Below, piece after piece: positions 39,801-50,903 of a stretch of DNA of 64,000 nt (positions within the stretch are counted from its first letter, which is position 1; each line of letters opens with the position of its first letter). The notes under the pieces were generated by a model. That model was not told where the DNA came from, made no database searches, and saw nothing but the letters and a program-made list of their open reading frames with translations. This DNA is from Bacteroidota bacterium (GTDB taxonomy: Bacteria; Bacteroidota; Bacteroidia; AKYH767-A; OLB10), in contig CP064983.1 of NCBI GenBank assembly GCA_016699635.1, positions 2,170,001-2,234,000 of the forward strand, read 5' to 3'. The translations under genes were made by a program, and so were the position numbers.

Positions 39801-42800
39801 TGAAGTAAGTAATGTTCCGGTGCCTCCGGCTAATTGTAAATTAAGTGAACCATTGTTTTGTCCGCATGCAGGATTTGAAACAGTTGGCGTGACCTGAATA
39901 GCAGACGGTGTTGTTAATTGTACAAGTCCGGATACTAAACATCCTGCACTGTCAGTTACCGATATATGATAGGTGCCTGCAGATAGCTGATTATAATTGG
40001 AAGTGTTTATGAAAGGCTGATTGTTTATGCTGTAATTTAATGAACCGGTTCCACCTGATGCCAGAATTGAAATGGTGCCGCTGTTAATACCAAAGCAATT
40101 TAGATTTTGTGTTATTACAGTATCTAATGACGGACCGCTAATGGTGTTTATTTGTGCAGGAATATTTTTACTGCACAACATAGCATCCTTTACTTGCAAC
40201 TGTTGTGTTCCTGCCGGTAGCGAACCAAAATATGTCTGCTGACTGAATGGGCCGCCATTTAGACTGAATAATAATGTTCCGTTTCCGCCTTGTGCATTAA
40301 CAGTTATGCTGCCATTGCTTTGCTGACAGTTAGCATTGGTGATGGTTAATGTCGCTGTAATATCATCAGGTGATGTTAATTGAATTATTGTATCGGTTGA
40401 ACAAAAATTCTGATCTGAGATTTTTATATGATAAGAGCCGGTAGGAAGATTGTTGAAGTTCGGCAATGCCTGATAGGTTACACCATTGTCAATACTATAA
40501 TTCAGCAATCCTGTTCCGCCACTAGCCGATAATGAAATAAAACCAGTGCTGTCACCAAAGCATGTAACATCACCTTTACTAAGATTAGTAAGTACAGGTG
40601 CAGCCTGATTTGGAACAGAAATTAATTTGGTTGCATAACATTGATTGGCATCAGTAACATGTAGCTGATAAATTCCTGCTATAAGGTTGTTAAAAATTGT
40701 GCCAGAGCTAAAGTTGATGCTATCTAATGAAAGTTGAAGTATTCCTGTGCCACCATTAACGACTATTTGAAAAGAACCATTATTCTGATTGCAGGTAGCT
40801 GCTGTAACTGCTTGCTGAATTATAATTGAATCAGGTTCGTTTAATGTAATATTTGATGAAGTAATACAGCCAACACTATCAGTAAGAATGATGTTGTAAT
40901 TTCCTGCTGCTAGCATTGTAAAGTGATTACTCGAAACAGATGAAACGCCATTGTTAATACTATATGTTAGTGGACCAGTTCCTCCTGAGGCAGCAATTGT
41001 AATTTCACCTGTTTGCTGACCGTGGCATTTTATATCAACAGTAGAAATATTATGAATCACTGCACCGTTAATTGTATTAATTGATGCTACAAATGCCGCC
41101 TGGCAATTGTTTGCATCCTGAATAATTAAGTTTTGATTTCCTGAGGACAAATTGCTGAATATGGTTTGCGAGCTAAACACACCACCATTAAGTGAATAAG
41201 ATAAATTACCTGAGCCACCGGAAGCATTAATTGTTAAAGAGCCATTGCTTAGTGTACAATTTGAAGAGGTTGTTTGTATGTTGGCAGTAATTGCATTGGG
41301 TTCGGTCAATAATATGGTTGTGTCGGCAGTACATCCATTAGTATCACGAACAGTAATTGTATAGCTTCCTGCCGATAGTTGATTAAAAATATTTGAATTT
41401 TGAAAAATTATTCCATCAAGACTATATTGCATCGTTCCGTTTCCTGCTGCTGCAAGTTGAATAACACCATCGTTTGATTGATAACAACTAAGATTGGTTA
41501 AGGCAGTTTGACTGATTGCCGGTTTATCAAGATTGTTTATCTGAAAGGCAGATTGTGTAGTGCAACCATTAAAATCTGTTGTGATAATTGAATAATTACC
41601 TGCACCTAACTGTGTAAAAAAGGTATCAGTTGCTGTTGTGTTATTGCTTAGTTCAAAATAATATGTGGGAGTACCACCACCTGCAATAATTGAAACCACG
41701 CCATTTTGGTTACTGCAAGTTTCATTACTTACTATGGTTTGTGCTGTAAGTAATGGTGGTTGTGTAAGTAGGACAGTATCTTTTGCCTGACAAAGATTTG
41801 AGTCTTCAACAGTCAAATAATATGTTCCTGCATTTAGTTGATTAAAAGTTGAATTAGTAAAAAAATTAACTCCGTTATCAATACTATAATTTAGATTTCC
41901 ATTTCCACCTGATGCAACTATCTGAATAGCTCCATCATTACTTCCAAAACATATTGGGTTGGTAGTAGCATTGTTGTCTATCTGTGGCGAATGTAAGATA
42001 GGAATATTGAATGCAACTGTATCAGTACAAAGGTTGGCATCACGAACAATCAACGTGCAACTTCCTCCAATGAGATTGTTAATGTTGTTTGCAATGCTGT
42101 AAGTTAGTCCGCTGTCAGCACTATAAAATAATGTGCCTGTTCCACTAATTGCATTTATTGTAACTGTAGCATTAGCTGCATTATCACAAATTTGTGGTGT
42201 AAAATTATGTCCTGTTATTCTTGGTCCCGGTTCATCAATTATACTAACGGTGCTGGCCTCTTCGCAGTTGTTTATATCACGTACTACAATTTTATAGCTT
42301 CCGGGATTAAGATTTAGATTATTTGAATTTCCATTAAATGTAGCACCACCATCAATACTGTAGGTATATGGTATAGTTCCTCCATTGCCAGTGATATCAA
42401 TAGTGCCATTTGGATAACTGCATATTGTATTGGTTACTGCAGAGGTAAATGACAATGGAATAGGTTGTGATAATTGTACCAAAGTATCGGCTCTGCATCC
42501 TTTATTATCTTTAATTGACAAATAAAAATTTCCTGAAATAAGATTTTGAAACTGATTTGTTGGTTGATAGGTGGCACCACTGTCAATACTATATGTAATT
42601 GGAGGGATACCATTAATCGAATTCAGAGTTATACTTCCTGTATTGGTGTTGAAACATTTTAAAGATTGAACAGAAACATTATCAAAAGAAGGTGCAGTTG
42701 ATGCTGCAATTTGATAAGGTCTTGTAGATGTGCACCCATTTGCATCACGTACTGTAAAGGTGATAGTTCCTGTTGGAAGTTGTCCATAATAGTAATTTGT

Positions 42801-45546
42801 TGACCATGTCAAACCACCATCTGTTGAATACTCTAAAGGTAAAATGCCATTGTCAGTATGTAGGTTGACTGAACCATTATTAAGTCCGCAGCTTGTTGCA
42901 ATTATATCACCTCTGATTATTAATGGTGGAGGTTCTTTTACTGCTGCTAATTGATATACTCTGCAATTATTGTTGTCTTTAATAACTACTGTATATGTTT
43001 TTGCTATAAGTGTATTAAAGGAGTTTGTTGCCGAATATGTTGAGCCATTATTGATGCTATAAGCCAATGTACCTATACCACCTGAACCAAAAATATTTAT
43101 TGCACCATCTTGCGTACGATAACAAGTTAGGGATTGTGATTTTACACTATCAATATTAGGTGCATTTATAGTGTTTACAATGGCTGTATCTTTTATCATA
43201 CAACCGTTACCATCTTCAACTACTACATTATAAACTCCTGGACTAAGGTTGCTGAATAAGTTTCCTGTCTGATAGTTAGTTCCATTATCAATACTATAAA
43301 GTAATGTTCCTGAAAAACTACTTGTAATAGTTAATTCTATTGTCCCGTCATTGAGATTACATCCTGAAGGTGTAATCACACTCACCATATTTATCTGTGG
43401 TGGTTGTGTCAATGTTACTGTCGTGTCTGATTTGCAGCCGTTCACATCTGTTACAGTTAGCTGATAAGTTCCGGCAGGAACATTTTGAATGATGCTTGAA
43501 CTTTGTGAAAGTGTAAGCCCGCTCTTTTTTAGTTCATAAACATAAGGTGCTATTCCACTTGAAGCTGTAACTGTTACTTCACCATCTGCACCATTATAGC
43601 ATGTTACATTTTGTGATGTAAGACTATTAATCACCGGTACTGTGCTGCCGTTAACAGCAGCAGGAACTGATACTGTACAATTATGCGCATCTTTAATTGT
43701 AATTATAAAATTTCCTGAATTCAAATTAGAAAATTGCGGACTACCTTGAAACGAAACGCCATTGTTAATGCTGTAACTATATGGTGCAGTTCCTCCTGAT
43801 GCTGTTATATTTATTGAGCCATTTACCAATCCACATTTTGTTGCTGAAACAGCTAAGGTGGCAGTTAGTGGTTGAGGCTGTGTTACTGCAAAGCTTACCG
43901 TACTTTGACAACCATTAACATCTTCTGTTATGAGTTGATAAGTTCCGGGATTCAGGTTACTGATTAAATCAATTCCATTCACCGGGCCATTTTGCTGAAT
44001 GATTACTCCGGAAGAATTTTTCCATATAAATGTCCACGGGCCTGAACCTTGTGCAGTACCTATTGCAGAACCTTGCGTACCAAAGCAAACAGGTTGCGTA
44101 ATTGCCACCACCGGTGGAATACAACATGCAAGGGTTGCATATAAATCGTGAACAGGATCGTTGGCACAGGCAGCAGATGTCCACGAGCCACTTTCTCCAT
44201 CGGTATAGGTTTCAATAAATACATTCAGGTTGGTGCCAAAGTTGCATAATGATTGTGGTAGTGTATTTATCTTCCAGCAAAAATTGAGATTACAATTTTG
44301 TCCAAGGTTATCACCGAAATTATTTCCGGGATTATTATCTTGAGTATTGCTGCTATTACCTGCAGAAGTTTCATAAAAAAATCCCGGACCATAAGGTTTG
44401 TTGTTGGCTGATGAAATTATTGGATTTGAATACCATGACCAGAATCCATTGTTGGAACACGATGCCGGTGGCAATGCAATTATTGTCGTGGTGTCCCATC
44501 CCGGACCAAATTTAGGTACAATGCCATGAAGCCAGTTTGCAGAGGTGGGATTGAAATCAGTAACATTCAAACAAAATGTTACTTGTTGCCCTGAAAGATA
44601 AAATCCATTAGAAGGTGGAGGTGAAACCGTCAGTTCACTTTGCATTACACAACCACTACAGTCGAAATTGTTTTGAAGTGATAAAGAAAAATTACACTGA
44701 TCATTGATGTTGCCACCACTGACCTGAAGATAATAGGTGCCTGCTGCCAGACCACCAAAAGTGGTATGCAAATAACCACCACCGCCAATAGCGCAACCAC
44801 GTGGAACTAAATTTCCGCATCCTGTTCCGGAATATAATCCAACCTGTGGTGTTATTAAACCATTGATGGTTATATCAAGTACAGGTGCCGTCAGACTGAA
44901 TTTGTACCAAACATCAGTAGCCGGATTTGACATACTGCCAATTGGTTTACAACCCTGTAGTGACTGATAGGGTATTTCTGCGGTTGCACAAAGGTTAGAT
45001 GTATTTGTAAGATTAACTGCGCCAATGCCGTTGGGGCATGCCGCAGGTTGTGGCAATAATCCAAGATTCTGCACCTGAACAAGCATCGTTTGGCGGAGGA
45101 GCACCACCGTTACATGTGGGACAACCATTAACAGGACAATTAATACAATTAACGTATGCTTTCCATCCACCTCTGTTAACAGTGTAATCAGAAGAAAATC
45201 TAATTGTTAAACAACCTGATGTTGCTGTAATTGTACCGGGAGAGTTGGTTCCTGTAAATGTACCTAAAAGTGGAGATGAAGTAGAAGGGCCATTATAGAT
45301 AAAAAGAAAATCAAAATCTTTTTCAATTGCAAATGACTGAAAACTTAGCTGCACACATTTGCCGGGCTGATCACTGCAAATGGTATAAACGAAATTTTCA
45401 TTATTACTGTAGTTGGTTGAGTCACCACCGCTGTCATAGAAAGTTCCGCTGCAACCACTCACCACACCATTGGACATAAAAATATCCTGTGCCAGCGTAA
45501 CGTTTGCAACAAAATACAATACGCAAAAAGCAATAATTTTCGGCAA
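36825..45546 (-). CDS. Giant SprB-repeat surface protein with CUB-like N-terminus and T9SS type B C-terminus (frame broken near 45067)
   Basis: Two frames join near 45067 into one protein of about 2,900 residues. In order: signal peptide (to NVTLAQ); a CUB-like domain (residues about 22-135); PPNDACSGAE and a domain with NPATDVWYKFSL; a Cys-rich region; about 26 SprB-like repeats of about 78 residues; two Ig-like domains; two PKD domains (TWNFGDGQTTD, FYDFGDGQTST). The C-terminus, YIPNAFTPNNDGSNDYF, MQIFNRWGNKVFE, is the gliding-motility-associated (type B) sorting domain. Relatives include the adhesin SprB, which drives gliding. Role here: secreted adhesin or motility protein, inferred. Each repeat has two cysteines, at its start and near its end (D-x-N-x-C), perhaps a disulfide. 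It is transcribed alone. Confidence 0.88.
38970..43880 (-). repeat. Array of about 21 SprB-like units of two alternating types
   Basis: Units of about 234 bp. Type A has C-x3-N-G-S/T (CGLVNGS, CTLSNGS, CNQNNGS, CQQSNGS, CGQNNGS) and mostly ends in INTI or a similar run without proline. Type B has C-Y/F-x3-D/T/S-G (CYNGADG, CFGSNDG, CYQSNDG, CFGDSTG, CFNANDG) and ends in L-T-x-P. They alternate along the array, so the true period is about 155 residues. The order slips once, where two A-like units (CSYPNGT, CDNAANA) stand together. Boundaries are approximate to about 20 bp. Confidence 0.75.
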
Positions 45547-45667
45547 TTTGGAAATACCTTTTAAATGAAGCGTAAAGCTAACAATAAATTGTTAATAACT
45601 TACACCTGTGGGAACTTCAACAGCACTCATGTAATAAGTGACAATATAGAGTAATTACTACAACAAT

Positions 45668-46582
45668 TCAGGAGTATTTTTGCTTACTTCTATAAAGCAT
45701 GTAACATGCTGATACTGTTATAATAACAGATGCAAAGACCATCCAGTATTCACCTTCTCTGATCCCTAACTTTTCCTCATCAATATTGATGGCATTTTTT
45801 TGTTCATAATAACTGAGTAGAACAGCCGAACCATTGTTAATAAAGTGAGCCAGTATGGGTGCCCAAATAGAGCCTGTCCACACCAAAAGATAGCCTAAAA
45901 ATATACCTAGCATAAACCTGGGCAAGAACCCAAAAAACTGCATGTGAATGGCGCTGAAAATAAATCCAGTTATAATTACAGCCCAATGTTTGTTTTTTGT
46001 TGTCTGCTGGATGAGCTTTTGTAAAACACCTCGAAATAATAATTCTTCTCCAATTGCAGGAAGCAATGCAATCATCAAAAGGTTAATGATCAAATCAAAA
46101 TTTGTATGCATTACTAAAAAAGATTCAGTCAGTTTTTCTGCTTCTGTTTCCATGTTGCGCATCATTTCTTCAATCGCAGCTAATGAAGCAGGTAACTGAA
46201 GATGACTATTCCAGTCAAGCAATAAATTAATTAAAGGCGATAAACATATTGTAACAACAATGACAATAGTGATTTGAATAAAATTAATTTTTTTAAATTG
46301 AAAAAACTGAATCACATTGTCAGAAAAAAGCCAGCCACATAACCAGGCTGGAACAAGCATGAGTCCCAATTGTGAAAATATCTGAATAAACTTCATGGCA
46401 TTGATGTAGGTTGTATCACCACTACTGAAGCCGCTCATCACCTCCGGTAAACTTTTGCCGAAAAAAATCTTAACCAAGGGTATATTTAGCACCGAAATCA
46501 GGCCAAAACACATCATCACAATGCCGCAAAAAAGTAACATTTTCAATAAAGGATCACTATGTTGCCATTTGCCTTTTATCAT
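45668..46582 (-). CDS. CPBP-family intramembrane metalloprotease
   Basis: A 304-residue protein with about eight membrane helices. The CPBP/Abi motifs are all seen: GEELLFRGVLQKL (E-E-x-x-x-R), FSAIHMQFFGF (His) and PILAHFINNGSAV (H-x-x-x-N). Such glutamic proteases relate to CAAX prenyl proteases; bacterial substrates are mostly unknown. It stands alone, divergent from dusB. Confidence 0.9.
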   Translation of the reverse strand: MIKGKWQHSDPLLKMLLFCGIVMMCFGLISVLNIPLVKIFFGKSLPEVMSGFSSGDTTYINAMKFIQIFSQLGLMLVPAWLCGWLFSDNVIQFFQFKKINFIQITIVIVVTICLSPLINLLLDWNSHLQLPASLAAIEEMMRNMETEAEKLTESFLVMHTNFDLIINLLMIALLPAIGEELLFRGVLQKLIQQTTKNKHWAVIITGFIFSAIHMQFFGFLPRFMLGIFLGYLLVWTGSIWAPILAHFINNGSAVLLSYYEQKNAINIDEEKLGIREGEYWMVFASVIITVSACYMLYRSKQKYS

Positions 46583-46596
46583 CTTTATTAATTTTG
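46568..46596 (+). promoter_or_regulatory. Candidate promoter of dusB
   Basis: TTTG at 46568-46571 and TAATTTTG at 46589-46596 are spaced by 17 bp, a good match to the Bacteroidota pattern. The ATG of dusB is 41 bp downstream. The element overlaps the 5' end of the divergent CPBP gene. Confidence 0.55.
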
Positions 46597-46636
46597 CACG
46601 AAAGTAAGCATCCTTACAATTGTTGCAGATAAGACT

Positions 46637-47602
46637 ATGGTGAAAATTGGTTCCGTTAAATTAGGTGAGTTTCCATTGTTACTTGCTCCTATGGAGGATG
46701 TGAGCGACCCGCCTTTTCGCTTTGTATGCAAACAACATGGTGCTGATTTAATGTACACAGAGTTTATCAGCTCCGAAGGACTTATTCGTCATGCAGCAAA
46801 GAGTACACACAAGCTGGATATATTTGAATATGAAAGACCAATCGGTATTCAGATTTTTGGTTCTGATGTAGAGTCAATGAAACAAGCTGCCATCATTGCA
46901 GAGCAGGCACATCCCGATTTGATTGATATTAATTACGGATGCCCGGTAAAGCAAGTGGCATGTAAAGGTGCAGGTGCAGCATTGCTGCAGGATATTCCAA
47001 AAATGGTGAGCATGACAAAGGCAATTGTTGATGCAGTTAAACTTCCTGTTACTGTAAAAACAAGATTAGGATGGGATGATAAAACAAAAAATATTCTTGA
47101 AGTTGCAGAACGGCTTCAGGATATAGGGATAAAAGCATTAACTGTTCATGCACGAACACGCTCACAAATGTATAAAGGCAGTGCCGACTGGAGCCTTGTT
47201 GGAGAGTTGAAGAATAATCCACGACTGACAATTCCTGTTTTCGGTAATGGAGATGTTGACTCACCACAGAAAGCATTGGAAATGAAAAACCGATATGGAG
47301 TTGATGGCATAATGATTGGCAGAGCCAGTATTGGTTACCCTTGGATTTTTAATCAGATTAAAGAATATCTTGCCGGTAACTGCGCCATTGCCACACCCGG
47401 TATTGCAGAAAGAGTAGAAGTATGCCGAACACATCTGATAAAGTCCGTTGAATGGAAAGGCCCCATTGTTGGTATTCTTGAAATGAGAAGGCACTATACA
47501 AACTATTTTAAAGGGATGGATCATTTTCGCGATTTCAGAGTAAAATTAGTGACTTCAAACAGCTTAAACGAACTGCTTGATTTGCTTGAGCAGATTAAAT
47601 AA
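46637..47602 (+). CDS. dusB: tRNA-dihydrouridine synthase
   Basis: FMN- and NADPH-dependent reduction of uridines in tRNA D-loops. The 321-residue protein shows LLAPMEDVSDPPFR, the catalytic cysteine in INYGCPVKQVACKG, TVKTRLGWDD, LTVHARTRSQMYKG and GIMIGRASIGYPW. It fits the DusB subgroup. murI starts 16 bp downstream. Confidence 0.94.
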   Translation: MVKIGSVKLGEFPLLLAPMEDVSDPPFRFVCKQHGADLMYTEFISSEGLIRHAAKSTHKLDIFEYERPIGIQIFGSDVESMKQAAIIAEQAHPDLIDINYGCPVKQVACKGAGAALLQDIPKMVSMTKAIVDAVKLPVTVKTRLGWDDKTKNILEVAERLQDIGIKALTVHARTRSQMYKGSADWSLVGELKNNPRLTIPVFGNGDVDSPQKALEMKNRYGVDGIMIGRASIGYPWIFNQIKEYLAGNCAIATPGIAERVEVCRTHLIKSVEWKGPIVGILEMRRHYTNYFKGMDHFRDFRVKLVTSNSLNELLDLLEQIK

Positions 47603-47618
47603 AATACAAGGAAGCGGC

Positions 47619-48425
47619 ATGACAGTTAATCAACCAATAGGTATTTTCGATTCCGGCATTGGCGGACTTACTGTTGCTGCAGCAATAGGCAGACTGTTGC
47701 CACAAGAACAACTTATTTATTTTGGCGATACTGCTCACGTTCCTTATGGTGATAAATCGGTTGAGTTAATTGGCAGTTATGCAGAAAGAATTACAGAATT
47801 TTTGTTGCACGAACAAAAATGTAAAGCCATAGTCATTGCCTGCAACACAGCATCAGCCGCAGCATATTCTTTATTGCGCGATCGCTATAAAGGAAGTGTT
47901 CCGGTTATCAATGTCATTGACCCAATGATTGAGGCAGTTATTGCTGATGATGATATAAAAAGTGTAGGTATCATTGCAACCAAAACAACAATTGCATCAG
48001 GTACTTATCAGGAAAAATTTTCAAGACGAAAACCGCAATTGCTTTTTCATCCTTTAGCCACACCATTGCTTGCTTCAATGATTGAAGAGGGATTTTATAA
48101 TGATAATATTTCTTCTGCTGTATTGGAAGAATATCTCTCATACGAGCCATTTAAGTCCATTGATGGATTGGTACTTGCATGTACACATTATCCACTAATC
48201 AAGAAGGAGATAAATCATTTTTTCAATCAAAAGTTGTTGTTTGACTCTGCTGAAGTAGTTGCTTCAAAATTGAAAAAAATATTGGAGGCAGAATCTTTAA
48301 TTAGTTTAGAACGGAAAAATACCAATAGATTTTATGTTTCAGATTTCACCCAATCATTCGAACATAGCACTAAAATATTTTTTGGTAAGCAGGTGAATCT
48401 TGAATTGATGAACCTTTGGAAATAA
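47619..48425 (+). CDS. murI: Glutamate racemase
   Basis: Makes D-glutamate for peptidoglycan. The ATG at 47619 gives MTVNQPIGIFDSGIGGLTVA, the family N-terminus; the frame extends 14 codons further into dusB. Catalytic cysteines lie in IACNTASAAA and LACTHYPLI, and the catalytic Asp in FDSGIGG. YFGDTAHVPYGDKS is also typical. 268 residues, complete. Confidence 0.95.
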   Translation: MTVNQPIGIFDSGIGGLTVAAAIGRLLPQEQLIYFGDTAHVPYGDKSVELIGSYAERITEFLLHEQKCKAIVIACNTASAAAYSLLRDRYKGSVPVINVIDPMIEAVIADDDIKSVGIIATKTTIASGTYQEKFSRRKPQLLFHPLATPLLASMIEEGFYNDNISSAVLEEYLSYEPFKSIDGLVLACTHYPLIKKEINHFFNQKLLFDSAEVVASKLKKILEAESLISLERKNTNRFYVSDFTQSFEHSTKIFFGKQVNLELMNLWK

Positions 48426-48437
48426 TATTTTCAGCAA

Positions 48438-49363
48438 ATGAAAAAATTCACAATAGCAATTCATGGCGGTGCAGGCACAATCAGCCCATCTACCATGACA
48501 CCTCAGAAAGAAACGGCATACAAACAAGCATTGCAAACTGCATTAACAGCAGGATACAAAGTGTTGGAAGCAAGAGGAAGCGCCTTAGATGCTGTTACAC
48601 AAGCTGTAATTGAATTGGAGAACACGCCTTTTTGTTTAATGCAGGCAGAGGTAGTGTTTTTACCTATGAAGGCAAACATGAAATGGATGCATCTGTAATG
48701 AATGGTAAAGATGGAATGGCAGGTGCAGTTGCAGGAGTTCGAAATGTTATGAATCCTATTTTACTTGCAAAAGCAGTGATGGAACATACTGACTTTGTCT
48801 TTTTGCATGGCAACGGTGCAGAAGAACTTGCAAGGGCACAACAGTTGACATTTTGTGATGACCAATATTTTTTTGATGACTTTAGGTATCAGCAGTGGCA
48901 AGAAGTGAAAGGGTCTGATACCACAAAGCTTGATCACAGCAGTGAAAAGAAATTTGGAACAGTAGGCGCAGTTGCAAAAGATATTGAGGGAAATCTTGCT
49001 GCTGCCACTTCTACCGGAGGTATGACTAATAAACGATATGCATGCATTGGCGATACCCCAATTATTGGTGCAGGTACTTTTGCTAATAACAATACTTGTG
49101 CGGTGAGTTGTACAGGTCATGGTGAATATTTTATTCGTTCAGTTGTGGCTTATGATATTCATTGCCTGATGGAATATAAAGGTCTTTCTCTAAAAGAAGC
49201 ATGTCAGTTGGTAGTGAATGATAAACTTGTTAAAACCGGAGGGGAGGGTGGTTTGATTGCAGTTGATAGTAACGGTACTCCACAATTAGTGTTTAATTCA
49301 GAAGGGATGTATCGCGGATATTATTGTTATGATGAACAACCGGTAACAGAAATATATCGCTGA
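48438..49363 (+). CDS. Isoaspartyl peptidase/L-asparaginase (frame broken at 48629-48633)
   Basis: Ntn-hydrolase that removes isoaspartyl residues and hydrolyses asparagine. The start has TIAIHGGAGTISPS; later come NAGRGSVFTYEGKHEMDASVM, and the nucleophile Thr after the autocleavage site in KKFGTVGAVAKD. STGGMTNKRYACIGDTPIIG forms the substrate site. One more T in the run 48629-48633 joins the two frames as NTPFLFNAGRG. About 309 residues, normal. It lies 12 bp after murI; its stop overlaps the next start. Confidence 0.92.
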
Positions 49364-50828
49364 TGTATATGTTTAGGTTTTTATTGTTGTTTTTATTTTT
49401 AGACAATGTTTGTTTATCACAAGATGTAACAGATTATTATTTACACAACCGTACACCACAATGGCATGAAGTAATTGAATATTATAAGAAGTTGGATAAA
49501 CAGTTCCCTCAGGCCAAACTTTTTACAGAAGGAACTACTGATGTCGGTAAGCCATTACATTTGTTTGTAATTTCTTCTGATGGCGACTTTAATCCTGTTT
49601 CGTTACATCAGAAAAAGAGATTAATATGGTTAATCAATAACGGTATTCATCCCGGTGAGCCTGATGGCATTGATGCTTCAATGATTTTTGCAAAAAATGT
49701 GCTGAGTAAGATAAGTTCTGAAGAATATAAAAATGTTGTTATTTGTATAATTCCTATCTATAACATTGATGGTGCACTGAACAGAGGTTGTTGCAGTCGC
49801 GTCAACCAGGATGGCCCATTGGAATATGGTTTCAGAGGTAATTATCAGAACCTCGATCAATTAAGGACACTCCCGATTCAGGTTTAGAGGGATTTTTGGA
49901 AACACCTCGATATGCCAGTGGCTATACTGCATTGTTTAATACTATTGGTTTTATTTCTGAAACGCACATGCTCAAGCCATATTCTGTCAGAGTAAAGGCA
50001 ACTATTACATTTATGGAAACACTTCGGCAATATGCAGCCCGTAATGCAGCAGAAATTTTACAAAAACGTGCTGAGGCAATTAATTTTACGAAAGCAACTC
50101 ATGAATTTCCAGTTCAATGGCAACTTGATACACTTTCAAAAGACAGTATCCGTTTTGATGGCTACACTGCTGTTTACAGTACAAGTAAAATTACAGGGCT
50201 TCAAAGACTGAGTTATGATAAAAGCAAACCTTACTCAAAATTTATTCCATATCAGAATAATTTCAAACCACAAGTAGAAATAAAGCGACCTATTGCCTAT
50301 ATCATTCCACAATGTTGGAACCGTGTGATTGAAAGATTGAAGTTGAATGGTGTAAAAATGCAAATCATAACAGCAGATACTATCATAGAAGTTGAGTGTT
50401 ATAAAATCGGTCAATATAAAACTGCTTCAAAACCTTATGAAGGACATTATCTTCATTCGAGTGTTACAGTAGAAAAGCAAGTCCGTAAGGTGAAATTTTT
50501 TAAAGGTGATAGATTGATTAAAGTTAATCAACTTGCCAATCGTTATATTGTTGAAACTTTGGAACCTCAAGGCACAGATGCATTTTTTGCATGGGGATTT
50601 TTTGATGGTATCTTACAACAAAAAGAATGGTTTAGCGATTATGTTTTTGAAGATATTGCTCAAAAGATGATTCAGGAGAATCCTGCATTGATGGATAGTT
50701 TGAATGATGCAATTAAATCAGATTCAACTTTAAAGAACAATCATTACATGCAGTTGAATATGCTGTACAGACTGTCACCGTACTTTGAGAAATCATATAT
50801 GATTTATCCTGTGTATAGATTGATGTAA
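49363..50828 (+). pseudogene. M14-family zinc carboxypeptidase-like, with internal deletion
   Basis: A signal peptide (to CLSQ) is followed by the M14 N-terminal half with zinc motif NNGIHPGEPDG (H-x-x-E), IYNIDGALNRG and GFRGNYQNLD. The second frame resumes at TPDSGLEGFLETPRY and continues through ISETHMLKPYSVRV to the family C-terminus (FFDGILQQKEWFSDYVFED). Full-length relatives have roughly 90 residues between NLD and the TPD block, holding the third zinc ligand (His). Here both are abutted near 49857 and out of frame. No single-base change repairs this. Either a real inactivating deletion or an assembly error. The comparison relies on my memory of the family. Confidence 0.7.
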
Positions 50829-50842
50829 TTGGTTAAAACGAC

Positions 50843-50874
50843 ATCGAACAGTAAATTCACATTTACTGTTCGAT
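50843..50874. terminator. Perfect 14-bp hairpin between convergent genes
   Basis: ATCGAACAGTAAAT and ATTTACTGTTCGAT pair completely around TCAC. It lies between the M14 gene and the TPR gene, which converge. Neither strand has a long T tract after it, so intrinsic termination would be weak. The position still favours a transcription-end role. Confidence 0.6.
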
Positions 50875-50903
50875 TGGTGGCCAAATGTTATTATCGAAAT
50901 AAC

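Noticed and set aside
36825..45170. CRISPR-like periodicity
   Set aside because: The repeats are 230 bp protein-coding units with diverged DNA, not short identical repeats with spacers.
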